Assembly: GCF_008727925.1 (NCBI RefSeq)
Contig: NZ_VTWT01000001.1
Coordinates: forward strand, 372,001-436,000
Source: Adhaeribacter soli
GTDB taxonomy: Bacteria; Bacteroidota; Bacteroidia; Cytophagales; Hymenobacteraceae
Reading direction: 5' to 3'
Length of the DNA stretch: 64,000 bases
A program made the position numbers and the translations under genes. This document shows, piece after piece, positions 34,742-43,664 of this stretch (position 1 is its first letter; every line of letters begins with the position of its first letter). The notes beneath the pieces were generated by a model, which saw nothing but the letters and a program-made list of their open reading frames with translations, was not told where the DNA came from and did no database searches.

Positions 34742-37126
34742 TTATTTGTCCAGCAAAAGGTTAAGGGTTTTAACTTCCCGCGTGGTTTGCAGCCGGATAA
34801 TGTAGAGACCTTTCTGCAGGTGCTTTCCGGATATTTCCGCCGAAACCTGCTGGCCTGCCAGCGTGGTGCCTTCCTTCAGGATATTAATCTGTTTGCCGTA
34901 CAGGTTGTATAAGGCCAGGGTATAAGAACCGTTTTCCGTGGCTACGAAATTAACGCTTGCATTATCGCTGAAAGGGTTCGGGTAGGCGTTCAGCAACAGT
35001 TGCTGCTGCGTGCCTGTTCCGGCAAGGCGGGCTGATGCGTTTGCCGAAGCCAGTTGGCTGATTTCCGAAGCGCTAAGGGCTGTGTTGTATATTCGTATTT
35101 CATCCAGGGCTCCTTTAAATGCGCTGGTGCCATTGCTCTGTGCTCCGAGTGCAACCGGCAGCGTATTCTGGTTGATGAGCATAGGAGTTAGAACCTTACT
35201 TCTATCCAGTACGCCGTTCACATAAAGTTTGATGGTGGTTCCGTCGTAAGTGGCGGCTAGGTGAACCCAGGTGTTGCCGTCGGTAGGTATGGTAGCAAGC
35301 GAATTCAGGCGGAAGTTATCGGCCTCGGAAAGTTGGTTTATCCGGAAGAATACCTTATCGGTGCTGGTAATAGCCAGTTCATAGCCGTCTGTCTGGCCAC
35401 TTAAGCCTTTCTTTATTAGCACCTGCGAACTGCCCGATCTTGCTGGTTTTACCCAGGCGGCCAGCGTGATGGCATTTCTGATCTCCAGGCTGGCGCGGGA
35501 TGGGGCAGTGGCAAACTGACCGGTACCGCTTAATTGCAGGGCCAAGCCGTTCATGCCCGTTGTCCAGAGCGAACTGCCGTTCAGGAGCGCGTGGTTGGTA
35601 TAGTCGGATGCATCGGATAGGGTAAGGCCTTGGCCTTCATCGGCTTTCCAGTAGGCTGCAAGGGTTGCGGTAGGGCTGCTTAGGGCAGTAGAAAAGCTCC
35701 GGGTAAGCGACCAGCTGCTGAGGCCTCCCTGATTTTCGGCTCTTACGCGCCAGTAGTAAGTAGTATTATATAGCAGGCCCGATACCTTCAGGCTGTTCCC
35801 GGAAACGCCGCGTTCATCGTAGATTGTTGCTGTGAAAGAAGGATCGGAGGCAAGCTGTACCCGGTAAGCCGTGACAGTGGAGGCTTGCTGCCAGCTAAGC
35901 AATACCTGAACCGGCTGTCCGGAAGCGTTGTTGGCAGGTGAAATTAAGACTGGTGCAGCAGGCGGTGCGGGTAATGGTTTGTCTATTCCTAAAACACCCA
36001 CCACTTCGGTTTCGGTAGAGGCCAGTATTACGGTTTCGGATTTGTAGTTTTCTTTGGCGCTTGTGGCATAATTGTATACGCCCCCAATCAGGAGCATGGG
36101 GTGGGTAAAGGAAATGTTTGCCATCGGCGATTCGCGATACAGAATATCCCCGCCATTCTCTACAGAGGAATATATGATCTTCATCCGCTGGTTTGCTTCG
36201 TTCAGGATTACAATCGGGCGGGTGCCGGTTTCGGATATTTCATACAGATTGTCCCAGGCGCCGGTGGGCCGGCGGATCAGGAGTGCCAGCCGGGGGTAAC
36301 CTGCTTTGTCGTAACTGGTCTTCACGGCGCAATAAAGCGTGCCGTCTTTTCCGAGTGCCAGGTTCAGGTGATCGTCGGCCATACCTCCACCGGCTACGTA
36401 AAGCGCCGACTGGGAGGCCGGAACTTCATCAGGTGCCCATGTAAGCGGTGAGTCTCCGTCGGTGTGGGTGCGGAAACCGAAACGCTTGGTATTCTGGTTC
36501 GACCAGAAAACGCCTACCTGGCCTGCGCCGGGCATGGCGATAATACCGCACAGATCATCTTTGTTGATCCCGGTTTCCAACGTAACCGGAGCGCTCCAGG
36601 TCGTATAAGGGGAGTCGCTCCAGCGCACATTTATCTTCCCCAATTCGTCTTCATAAGCATCGGAAGCAAGCCACATTCGTCCGTTCCCATCTATGTCGAT
36701 TGTGGAGGTTTCTACACTCTTGTCCAGGTCTATTGATACTCTTTTGGGGTTCAGCCGCCAGGGCTTGTAGGTGTTTCTTACTGAATCGTATTCCACTGAA
36801 AAAAGGCGGGAAGACGTGCCTTTAAAAACCAGGATGTGGGTTACATCGCCGACTACTTTGCAATCGGCTTTGCCATAATCGCTGGTGGCAAGCTGCAGTA
36901 CGCTGGTCCAGGTATTGCCATCGAGGCGGTAAAGGTTTATCCCGCTTTCGGTAGAGAGCACCGTCCAGTGCTTTCCTTTGTGCGACCAGACTTTAGATTG
37001 CGGCTTATCTTTGGTATTCGCTGTAACAGCTACCGTGCTCAAGGGGGTTACGGTACTAAACTGCGCACCGGCCCTAAATATTACCAGCCAAGTCAATAGA
37101 TAAAAGAGTAAATGTATTTTTTTCAT
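34742..37126 (-). CDS. T9SS-secreted protein with FnIII and LamG domains
   Basis: A 794-residue exported protein. A signal peptide ends near residue 22 (RAGAQF). A beta-propeller-like region of about 350 residues (repeated W/G stretches such as WLASDAYEDELGKI) is followed by a fibronectin type III domain at about 395-480 (PAAPVLISPANNASGQP; LLYNTTYYWRVRAENQGG). A LamG/concanavalin-like domain spans about 485-690 (ITLAAWVKPARSGSSQ; WVHLAATYDGTTIKLYVNG). The type A sorting domain is at about 710-794 (LNAYPNPFSDNASV; GLYIIRL). The sorting domain directs it through T9SS to the surface or medium. Likely a carbohydrate or adhesion protein. The domain boundaries are by eye. Confidence 0.85.
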   Translation of the reverse strand: MKKIHLLFYLLTWLVIFRAGAQFSTVTPLSTVAVTANTKDKPQSKVWSHKGKHWTVLSTESGINLYRLDGNTWTSVLQLATSDYGKADCKVVGDVTHILVFKGTSSRLFSVEYDSVRNTYKPWRLNPKRVSIDLDKSVETSTIDIDGNGRMWLASDAYEDELGKINVRWSDSPYTTWSAPVTLETGINKDDLCGIIAMPGAGQVGVFWSNQNTKRFGFRTHTDGDSPLTWAPDEVPASQSALYVAGGGMADDHLNLALGKDGTLYCAVKTSYDKAGYPRLALLIRRPTGAWDNLYEISETGTRPIVILNEANQRMKIIYSSVENGGDILYRESPMANISFTHPMLLIGGVYNYATSAKENYKSETVILASTETEVVGVLGIDKPLPAPPAAPVLISPANNASGQPVQVLLSWQQASTVTAYRVQLASDPSFTATIYDERGVSGNSLKVSGLLYNTTYYWRVRAENQGGLSSWSLTRSFSTALSSPTATLAAYWKADEGQGLTLSDASDYTNHALLNGSSLWTTGMNGLALQLSGTGQFATAPSRASLEIRNAITLAAWVKPARSGSSQVLIKKGLSGQTDGYELAITSTDKVFFRINQLSEADNFRLNSLATIPTDGNTWVHLAATYDGTTIKLYVNGVLDRSKVLTPMLINQNTLPVALGAQSNGTSAFKGALDEIRIYNTALSASEISQLASANASARLAGTGTQQQLLLNAYPNPFSDNASVNFVATENGSYTLALYNLYGKQINILKEGTTLAGQQVSAEISGKHLQKGLYIIRLQTTREVKTLNLLLDK

Positions 37127-37546
37127 TTGTTTAAGAATTAGAGCGTTTCTGGAAAAATAAAAAAAATTATATTTGAAGGAGGAGCTTTTATATTATATGG
37201 CGGCGCTTTTTAAAGGTTTAAAAATTTAAATAAATAATTGGAAACGCGGATAAGGGCTGGTTATCGGCAGGTAGAGGGAGCGGGAGGATTTATTCTTATA
37301 TCGTTTCTTTGGTTTGTTGCTCCTGACAAATATTCAAATCAGTTTTCGCTATATTCAGAATAATATTTTGAGATTAATACAAGTTCGGCAAGCCCCTGAA
37401 TTGCAATTTTGTATCAAATAGATTTCATTGACGTGCATAAGCTTCCTCTAATGAAAGGAGAATCCCGGAAAGCATCGTTCTTTCTTCGGGGATCTTTTTA
37501 TACCAGTTCTTATAAAGATTGTTCCATTTCTGTAATTACCTTGATC

Positions 37547-37625
37547 GCTGGTGCGAGCCTCCGGCTCGTATCGGAATTATTTGATCAGGTATTGAAAGTG
37601 ATACGAGCCGGAGGCTCGCACCAGC
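37547..37625. repeat. 26-bp perfect inverted repeat
   Basis: Arms gctggtgcgagcctccggct (extending to cgtatc) and the exact reverse complement are separated by 27 bases. GC-rich in an AT-rich gap. An intergenic palindrome rather than a terminator, since no T run follows and no gene ends here. Confidence 0.75.
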
Positions 37626-37694
37626 ATAAGTATTTAATGGAATTGGCTTGTGGCGATTTGGTATTACAAGCTGGCAAACGCTAACAGCGGGAAT

Positions 37695-37733
37695 AAAAAA
37701 AACTCCGGCTCATTTCTGAACCGGAGTTTTTTG
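37695..37733 (-). terminator. Rho-independent terminator of the repeat lipoprotein gene
   Basis: The hairpin aaaactccgg / ccggagtttt lies 19 bases beyond the stop of the minus-strand gene at 37752, with A and T runs outside. Confidence 0.82.
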
Positions 37734-37751
37734 TTTAATTCTATAGCGATT

Positions 37752-38651
37752 TTATTTTCGGTCTTTCGTGCCGTCTACTTTATCTTCGGCTTTCTTGTAG
37801 AGATCTTTGGTTTCAGAGCCTACTTTTTTGGCAGCATCGCCGGTTTTTTCAGCGCCGGTCTTCGCAGCGTCTTTCACGTTGGAGCCTACTTTTTCGGCGG
37901 TGTTGCCGACTTTGGAAGCGCCTTCTTTACCGGCATCCTTTGCGTTGGAACCAACGCTTTCGGCCGTATTACCTACTTTACTGGCGTTTTTCATGGCCAG
38001 GTATTTGGTTTTGGCCTTGGCTATTTCGTATTTGTCTTTAGAAGAAAGTTCGTTCTGGATCGCGTTTTTACGGTCGTCCAATTCGTTCCAGGTTACTTCA
38101 ACGGCTTTCCAGTCTTCGTTAGAGTAGTTCTTTTTATTGGCTTCCACCTGTTTTACGAAGTTTTCATAAGCGGCCCGGATGTTGGCAGCGGTCAGTGTAT
38201 TGAGGTCGGCCGCATTTTCATTAATGTTCAGGAGCTGCGGCCGCAAGGTATTTACTTTGCCGTAAGAAGCGTACGTAGACCGGCGATGGGTCCAGGTGCT
38301 GTCGTAGCGGGCTTTCATATCTTCAATCTCGGCCCGGCGGGCTTCATCGTAATTGGAGGCGTATTTATCTACAGCTGCCACCCTTTCGTTGTAGGCCGTT
38401 TCGCGGTCTGCAATTTCTTTGTACCAGTCGCGGTCGTTAGCATATACAACGGCTGTGTCGCGTTCGGCTTCTTCCACATACGTGCGGAAATTATTGTAAG
38501 CTTCTTCGCTTACATCGGCGGTTGCATTCCCGACAGATTCTACCTTGTTTTCGGTGGTTTCACGTTCCGTTGTGGTACAGGCAGTACCTCCGAAGATCAG
38601 GCCGGAAGCTAAAAGTAAAGCCAGGGTGTTCACTCGCAAATCACTTTTCAT
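37752..38651 (-). CDS. Lipoprotein with LEA-like tandem repeats
   Basis: A 299-residue protein with a signal segment and a lipobox ending in Cys25 (FGGTAC), so probably membrane-anchored. Residues about 45-215 are highly charged and helical (NNFRTYVEEAERDTAVVY; RAEIEDMKARYDSTW). The last 80 residues are imperfect repeats: SKVGNTAESVGSNAKDAGKE, then the SKVGNTAEKVGSNVKDAAKT variant, then further degenerate copies. Ala/Lys/Thr/Gly-rich amphipathic repeats of this kind occur in LEA/apolipoprotein-like stress proteins. The function is unknown; envelope protection is a guess. Confidence 0.72.
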   Translation of the reverse strand: MKSDLRVNTLALLLASGLIFGGTACTTTERETTENKVESVGNATADVSEEAYNNFRTYVEEAERDTAVVYANDRDWYKEIADRETAYNERVAAVDKYASNYDEARRAEIEDMKARYDSTWTHRRSTYASYGKVNTLRPQLLNINENAADLNTLTAANIRAAYENFVKQVEANKKNYSNEDWKAVEVTWNELDDRKNAIQNELSSKDKYEIAKAKTKYLAMKNASKVGNTAESVGSNAKDAGKEGASKVGNTAEKVGSNVKDAAKTGAEKTGDAAKKVGSETKDLYKKAEDKVDGTKDRK

Positions 38652-38820
38652 AGTTTGTTTCTTTAGGTTAAGAATGGGGAGTTGCCTCCTATATAAAAGT
38701 GTGCTAAATAACGGTGATTCAGAGGCTTTGTTTCGGATTTGGGGACAGTAGAAGCAAGAAAGTTAGCGCAGACCGGAGGTTTTTACGGTATAATGCTACG
38801 GTTTATTAAAAATAATGCAA

Positions 38821-40299
38821 TTAAAGAATACGGCTCCTGATGGTTTGCCACAAACGCGTGGCATCGGGCGAAGCCTTCAGAAATAAAATTAAGAAGCCGT
38901 ATAAAACCACAATGGCAGCCGAACGCATTACAATGTCCAGCCACACATCTGGCAGCACCGGGATCATTGTTGACAGGGCAAACGCCAGGGTGGCAATTCC
39001 TAAAAGAAGTAAGGATTGCCAGCCAAAAGGCTGAATTTTATAAACGTACCAGACAAAGCCCAGCCGGAGAAGGTTGATGGCAAAATACGTAAGCATGGAA
39101 GCGAAGGCTGCTCCGTTAATGCCATAGATCGGGATAAAGATGTAGTTGGTGAAAATGGTTAAGGCGGCCAGAAGCACGGAAAAAAGCAGGTCGTAACGGT
39201 ATTTAGGCGAGGTTAATAAAATGCTGCCGTTAATGCCCGTAGCCATATCGAAGAGGCGGGCCAGTCCCATGAAAAAGAAAACGTATTTGCCGCCGGCGTA
39301 ATCCTTGGGCAGGATCGAAAAAATGTTGTCGATGTTGGCCCAGATGCCGATGAAAACCAGGCTGCAGATAACCAGGTTCACGGAAGTAACCCGTTTGTAA
39401 ATGACGTCCATGGCTTTCATGTCGTTGTTTTTCCAGTAATCGGAAACCTGGGGCACCACTATTTTGAGCATGGAACGGCCGGGCACGGCAATGGCGCTGG
39501 TCACGATCACGGCCACCCGGTAAATACCCACTTCGCTCAGACTCAGGTAATCGAGGATCATAAGCGAATCGACGGTATTGATTATAGTTGCGGAAATATT
39601 GCCGGTAAACGCAAACAAACCATAGGCGATTATTTCACCAATCGGCCGGATGGAAAAAGCCTGGCGGCTGGGCCGGATAAAGAACTGTTTCAGGAATACA
39701 ATGTAGACCAGCAGCACCAGCGAGGTAATTGAATTCACCCCGATAAACAAGAGAACAAACTGCTTGAAATCGATCCAGCCCAAGGCATAAACCGTTACCG
39801 AAAGCGAAATAAGCAGGCGCAACAGAAAATCCTGCACAAAGGAAGGCACTACCGTTTTATAAAGCGATTTCAGGTAGGCTTCCTGCAACATGTACAGCAA
39901 CGTAAAGAATGCCAGTACCACAATGTAGTAATAATACTCCAGCAGCAGGTCGGCGTTCTTATCGGCGTAATGCGCCAGGATCTTTGGCTTGAGCAGAATA
40001 AAGAGCCCTGTCACGAGCAGGAAGCCGAGCATGGGAACCGAAAGCAGCAGGAAAAGAAAGCCGTGGTGTTGTTTTTCTTTGTTGCGGAAATGCGGAAAGA
40101 ACCGTATGCTCATGTTCCCGAAACCAAGGGCCGAAAACTGGGCGAACATGGTAGCCAGCGAAACCAGCAGCGTAGTAAGGCCAACCTGTTCGGTGGTAAG
40201 GAAATTGGGCATGAGCAGAATGGTATTCACATAACCCAGCGCCATGCCGGCGTATGATATTACCGTATTCTGTATTCCCTGCTTTTGAATGATCCCCAC
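38821..40299 (-). CDS. Polysaccharide flippase (Wzx / MOP superfamily)
   Basis: About 492 residues with roughly 12-14 membrane helices. It begins VGIIQKQGIQNTVISYAGMA and continues LPNFLTTEQVGL-like, ALGFGNMSIRFFP and IGVNSITSLVLLVYIVFL, typical of MATE-like O-antigen/capsule exporters in Bacteroidota. A GTG at 40299 is chosen. The longer frame from 40464 adds 55 basic residues unlike any membrane protein start and overlaps the upstream deacetylase gene by about 100 bases. Likely flips lipid-linked glycan units, perhaps containing pseudaminic acid, to the periplasm. Confidence 0.8.
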   Translation of the reverse strand: MGIIQKQGIQNTVISYAGMALGYVNTILLMPNFLTTEQVGLTTLLVSLATMFAQFSALGFGNMSIRFFPHFRNKEKQHHGFLFLLLSVPMLGFLLVTGLFILLKPKILAHYADKNADLLLEYYYYIVVLAFFTLLYMLQEAYLKSLYKTVVPSFVQDFLLRLLISLSVTVYALGWIDFKQFVLLFIGVNSITSLVLLVYIVFLKQFFIRPSRQAFSIRPIGEIIAYGLFAFTGNISATIINTVDSLMILDYLSLSEVGIYRVAVIVTSAIAVPGRSMLKIVVPQVSDYWKNNDMKAMDVIYKRVTSVNLVICSLVFIGIWANIDNIFSILPKDYAGGKYVFFFMGLARLFDMATGINGSILLTSPKYRYDLLFSVLLAALTIFTNYIFIPIYGINGAAFASMLTYFAINLLRLGFVWYVYKIQPFGWQSLLLLGIATLAFALSTMIPVLPDVWLDIVMRSAAIVVLYGFLILFLKASPDATRLWQTIRSRIL

Positions 40300-40363
40300 G
40301 GATGGTCCTGAACTGTTAAGGCTGCAAATTACGGGAAATTTCCTGCCTTTTCCGAAGCACTTT

Positions 40364-41707
40364 TTAATCCTTCTCCGGCAGCCTTTCGGCATAGGTCTGG
40401 CAGATAGCAGCCCCGGTTTTAAAAATTGTACCCATTTGGTTAAGCTCCTGCATAATGCTTTCAAAAACTGTTAGTCCGTTATGGATATTCAGTTCAGAGA
40501 AATTTTCGTTGTGCCAGAGCAAACCAAATACACCGCCGAACTTTTGTATTTCCTGCAGCATGGGCCGGATCGTTTCCAGTACTTGCTCCGGCAGTATTTG
40601 CATGTAATTCGGGTGCCAGAGCGTAGCATCCATCAGGTGGAGCGGGATTTCCAGGAAAGGGTAGGGTTTCAGATTAATAAAATCGAAGAGCCGGAAAGGA
40701 AAACAGTATGCGTTGCGAAAGCCAAAGTGTTCAGCAAAACCAAGCGTGCTGTCGTAGTGCAGATCGGCAGACGTTAAAGCTTGCGGCGTTTTTTCCGGAT
40801 CGAAGCACAGGTAATGAAATCGGTTGCCTTTTACCGACGGGTTTAGTTTAGCAGCTTCTGCTTTTAATTGATCCGAATTTTCCGAACTCCCGAAGCTGCC
40901 GTGTACAGAATTTTCAAATCCGGCGGCCGCCAGTTCTTTTATTAGTTTCTGGTATTTTGGATGCCTGATATCGTAATCGGCGTTGGGGTGACCGTTGTAT
41001 TTGCCGGGTTGCGCGAGCCAGAAAAACGTGGAAGTTGCCCCGTACTTTTTTACCGTTCCGGCTACCGTTTTCAGGTTATGCCAGTGATCCTGTTCCAAAG
41101 CTTTCTGAATAACCAATTGAGCGGTTCGGAAGTAGTTTCCTTTTTGGGCCTGCTTCAATCCTTCCACCTTCCAGGCGCTTTCCAGCCGGTCTACGTCGTG
41201 CGATAAAAAGGTAGTAAAACCCGTTGGAGCATTTTCGTACTTTTTTAGCGAAATACCATACGCTTTTTCCAGCGCGGTTTTCAGGATCCCGAAATAGTAA
41301 TTCACTACCGGAACGGTTACGAACTGGTGCTTGTATTGCAAACTGGCTTGGAAGGGAAATCGGTTGAACCGGTCGCGTTCTTTGGAGTAGAATTCCTGCC
41401 AACCGCTGAGAAAATAAAAAGCCGAGGCAATCAAATCCGCATGAATTTCTAACTGGTCATCGTTTTCCGAAAGCAGAGGTAAAGCAGGTTCCTGAAATAG
41501 AACCGGAAGCCGGGTACCTTCAAATTCGATCCAGGAAAGCTGCTCCGGAAACGGTACCTTCTGAGCGAAAAAAGGAAAGCCGCCCGCTGAGATTTTTAAT
41601 TTCCCCTGGCCGTTGCTGCCATACAAAACTTCCAGCTTTTCCGCTTCCGGATAAAGGGAGCAAAAGTGCAGCCAGACGTAATCGAAAATGATGTTCGGGG
41701 TAAGCAT
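40364..41707 (-). CDS. Polysaccharide deacetylase family protein
   Basis: A 447-residue protein. The N-terminal 160 residues form a domain seen in front of bacteroidete deacetylases (IFDYVWLHFCSLYPE; LSGWQEFYSKERDRFNRFP). The NodB-like barrel begins at TTFLSHDVDRLES (about 165-177), whose Asp-Asp and later His residues (GSFGSSENSDQL, FRLFDFI, WHNENFSE) would hold a metal. No signal peptide, so cytoplasmic or inner-membrane side. It probably removes acetyl groups from a surface glycan or its precursor. Next to the flippase on the same strand. Confidence 0.8.
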   Translation of the reverse strand: MLTPNIIFDYVWLHFCSLYPEAEKLEVLYGSNGQGKLKISAGGFPFFAQKVPFPEQLSWIEFEGTRLPVLFQEPALPLLSENDDQLEIHADLIASAFYFLSGWQEFYSKERDRFNRFPFQASLQYKHQFVTVPVVNYYFGILKTALEKAYGISLKKYENAPTGFTTFLSHDVDRLESAWKVEGLKQAQKGNYFRTAQLVIQKALEQDHWHNLKTVAGTVKKYGATSTFFWLAQPGKYNGHPNADYDIRHPKYQKLIKELAAAGFENSVHGSFGSSENSDQLKAEAAKLNPSVKGNRFHYLCFDPEKTPQALTSADLHYDSTLGFAEHFGFRNAYCFPFRLFDFINLKPYPFLEIPLHLMDATLWHPNYMQILPEQVLETIRPMLQEIQKFGGVFGLLWHNENFSELNIHNGLTVFESIMQELNQMGTIFKTGAAICQTYAERLPEKD

Positions 41708-41727
41708 AAGATATTCCTTCGGCTAAA

Positions 41728-41764
41728 AACCCGGTACTATAAAGTAAATTAAAAGTACCGGGTT
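41728..41764 (-). terminator. Candidate terminator downstream of aspA
   Basis: The stem aacccggtact / agtaccgggtt has a 15-base loop. Read on the minus strand, a T run follows. It lies 250 bases past aspA, with a dispersed repeat between. Confidence 0.55.
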
Positions 41765-41850
41765 CAAAGCCGAAAGATTAGCATTTTATTTCAGAACTGC
41801 TACAGGAGTTTTTTAAAGTGTTTAATGTGTGGTTATCTCCTAATTACTTA

Positions 41851-41952
41851 ATCCTGAGCAGTAGCGAAGGACCTTGTTTGCTCCCGGAGAAAGCCAGAAT
41901 AAATGGTCGTACTATTCGCCGACGAGTTGTTTCGCTATCGCTCAACATGACA
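41851..41952. repeat. Dispersed hairpin repeat (GTCATCCTGAGC family), copy 2
   Basis: atcctgagcagtagcgaagg at the left and cgctatcgctcaacatgaca at the right. In between cttgtttgctccc and gccgacgagttgtttcgcta match 18090-18195. Confidence 0.75.
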
Positions 41953-42009
41953 CCCTTTTTTATGAGACAGCTTCCTTATAAATTCTCCTCCGATCTGTAA
42001 TTTGATCCC

Positions 42010-43416
42010 TTAAACGATAAACTCCGGATGGATCAGGTTTTCTAGGGTGAAGATCTCGTCCCACTTTTTTTGCGTTACCAACCGGCGCTGCACCACGGCA
42101 ATATCGTGCACGGACTTACCGGTAGTAAGGGCTTCCCGGGCTATTTCGGCGGCGGTTTCGTAGCCCAGGATCGGGTTGAGCTGGGTAACGATGCCGATGC
42201 TTCGCTCCACCATTTCGTGCGTGTGTTTGGCATTGGCGGTTATACCGGTTACGCATTTTTCCCGTAGGGTATTGCAGGCATTGGTCATGTAAGAAATTGA
42301 ACTGAACAAGGCAAAGGAAATTACCGGTTCCATTACGTTCAGTTGTAACTGTCCGGCTTCGGCGGCCATGGTTACCGTTAAGTCGGCGCCAATTACGTAG
42401 AATGCGGTCTGGTTTACCACTTCCGGAATTACCGGGTTTACCTTGCCGGGCATAATGGATGAGCCCGGTTGCATGGGCGGCAGGTTAATTTCAAACAAGC
42501 CGCACCGCGGGCCGGACGAAAGAAGCCGGAGGTCGTTGCAGATCTTCGATATTTTTACGGCAGTCCGTTTCAATACACCCGAAAGCTGCACGTAAGCGCC
42601 GGTGTCGCAAGTGGCTTCGATCAGGTCTTGCGCGAGCATCAAATTCATGCCGGTGATCTGGCGGAGGTGCTCGGTAACCAGTTCACCATAACCTTGAGGT
42701 GCGTTTACTTTCGTGCCAATGGCGGTGGCCCCCATGTTTATTTCCGCGATCAGCCGGCGGCTGTCTTCTATGCGGTGGAGTTCCTCCTGCAGGGTAATGG
42801 CAAAGGCGGTGAACTCATCGCCCATGCTCATGGGTACGGCATCCTGAAGCTGGGTGCGCCCCATTTTCAGCACTTTCCGGAAAGCTACGCCGCGCTCGGC
42901 AAAGGCATCGGCCAGCAAACTCAGGCTGTTGCTGTAAGAAGTTAGTTTTTTGATCAGCGCGATCCGGAAAGCAGTAGGGTAGGCATCATTCGTAGACTGG
43001 GAAAAGTTTACGTGGTTGTTCGGATGACAGAATTCGTATTGCCCTTTATTCTTGCCCATCATTTCGAGCGCGACGTTGGCAATTACCTCGTTGGCGTTCA
43101 TGTTTACCGAGGTGCCTGCGCCGCCCTGGATCATATCGGTCAGGAACTGGTCGTCGAACTCGCCGGCAATTACGCGGTCACAGGCTTTAATGATGTGTTC
43201 GGCAATTTCAGGGTCTATTACCCCCAAGTCGCGGTTGGCCATGGCGGCCGCTTTTTTTACGTAGCCGAGCGCCTGTACGAATATGGGTTCGGTTTTAATG
43301 GGAATGCCGGTAATGTTAAAATTCTCGAGGGCGCGAAGGGTCTGGATGCCGTAATAAACATGCTGCGGGATTTCGCGTTCGCCAAGAAAATCGTGCTCAA
43401 TGCGGGATGGAATCAT
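42010..43416 (-). CDS. aspA: Aspartate ammonia-lyase
   Basis: A 468-residue enzyme of the fumarase/aspartase superfamily, deaminating L-aspartate to fumarate in the cytoplasm (homotetramer). It shows ERDFLGEREIP-like opening IEHDFLGEREIPQHVYYGIQT, GGAGTSVNMNANEVIANVA near 99, GRTQLQDAVPMSMGDEF near 186, and the mobile-loop signature GSSIMPGKVNPVIPEVVNQ near 318, with the catalytic serine. The length matches AspA rather than FumC in the early YGIQTLRALENF stretch. It stands alone within a surface-glycan region. Confidence 0.93.
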   Translation of the reverse strand: MIPSRIEHDFLGEREIPQHVYYGIQTLRALENFNITGIPIKTEPIFVQALGYVKKAAAMANRDLGVIDPEIAEHIIKACDRVIAGEFDDQFLTDMIQGGAGTSVNMNANEVIANVALEMMGKNKGQYEFCHPNNHVNFSQSTNDAYPTAFRIALIKKLTSYSNSLSLLADAFAERGVAFRKVLKMGRTQLQDAVPMSMGDEFTAFAITLQEELHRIEDSRRLIAEINMGATAIGTKVNAPQGYGELVTEHLRQITGMNLMLAQDLIEATCDTGAYVQLSGVLKRTAVKISKICNDLRLLSSGPRCGLFEINLPPMQPGSSIMPGKVNPVIPEVVNQTAFYVIGADLTVTMAAEAGQLQLNVMEPVISFALFSSISYMTNACNTLREKCVTGITANAKHTHEMVERSIGIVTQLNPILGYETAAEIAREALTTGKSVHDIAVVQRRLVTQKKWDEIFTLENLIHPEFIV

Positions 43417-43620
43417 AATAAAATGCTGGTTGCCAATTAGCCGTTAACGAAGAGGAAATTTTATGGTTTAAAACTATGAATAATTAAGTGCAATAGAAAA
43501 TGAGGGTTTATTGATGTTAATTTCATAAAACAAAAAGTGGAAATTGTTAGCTTCCGGAAGTGCCGGCTTAAATGAATTACCAGCCGGAAAATAAATTTCA
43601 AATGAAATTTAAGGATGCGG

Positions 43621-43663
43621 GCATAAAAAAATCCCGGACGTTTGCTCCGGGATTTTTTTATGC
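43621..43663 (-). terminator. Rho-independent terminator of the giant adhesin gene
   Basis: The stem gcataaaaaaatcccgg pairs with ccgggatttttttatgc with an 8-9 base loop. It ends 2 bases from the stop codon of the minus-strand gene. Confidence 0.85.
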
Positions 43664-43664
43664 A

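Larger units (their letters stand above)
37127..37751. other. Gene-free gap of about 620 bases
   Basis: Contains the strong hairpin at 37547-37625 and the terminator at 37695-37733, otherwise nothing. A possible frame over 37409-37684 has no protein-like features and covers the hairpin. Confidence 0.6.

Noticed and set aside
34622-34912. A 96-residue plus-strand frame at the end of the T9SS protein
   Set aside because: It overlaps the conserved sorting domain of the minus-strand gene and contains no motif.
37409-37684. A 91-residue plus-strand frame
   Set aside because: Its sequence translates through the 26-bp palindrome and shows no domain; it is most likely chance.
37650-38612. A 320-residue plus-strand frame antisense to the repeat lipoprotein
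   Set aside because: It is the mirror of a low-complexity lipoprotein gene that has its own lipobox and terminator; the translated Phe/Gly-rich sequence is not protein-like.
40300-40464. N-terminal extension of the flippase to 40464
   Set aside because: It would add a basic 55-residue tail overlapping the deacetylase gene; a GTG at 40299 starts exactly at the usual N-terminus.
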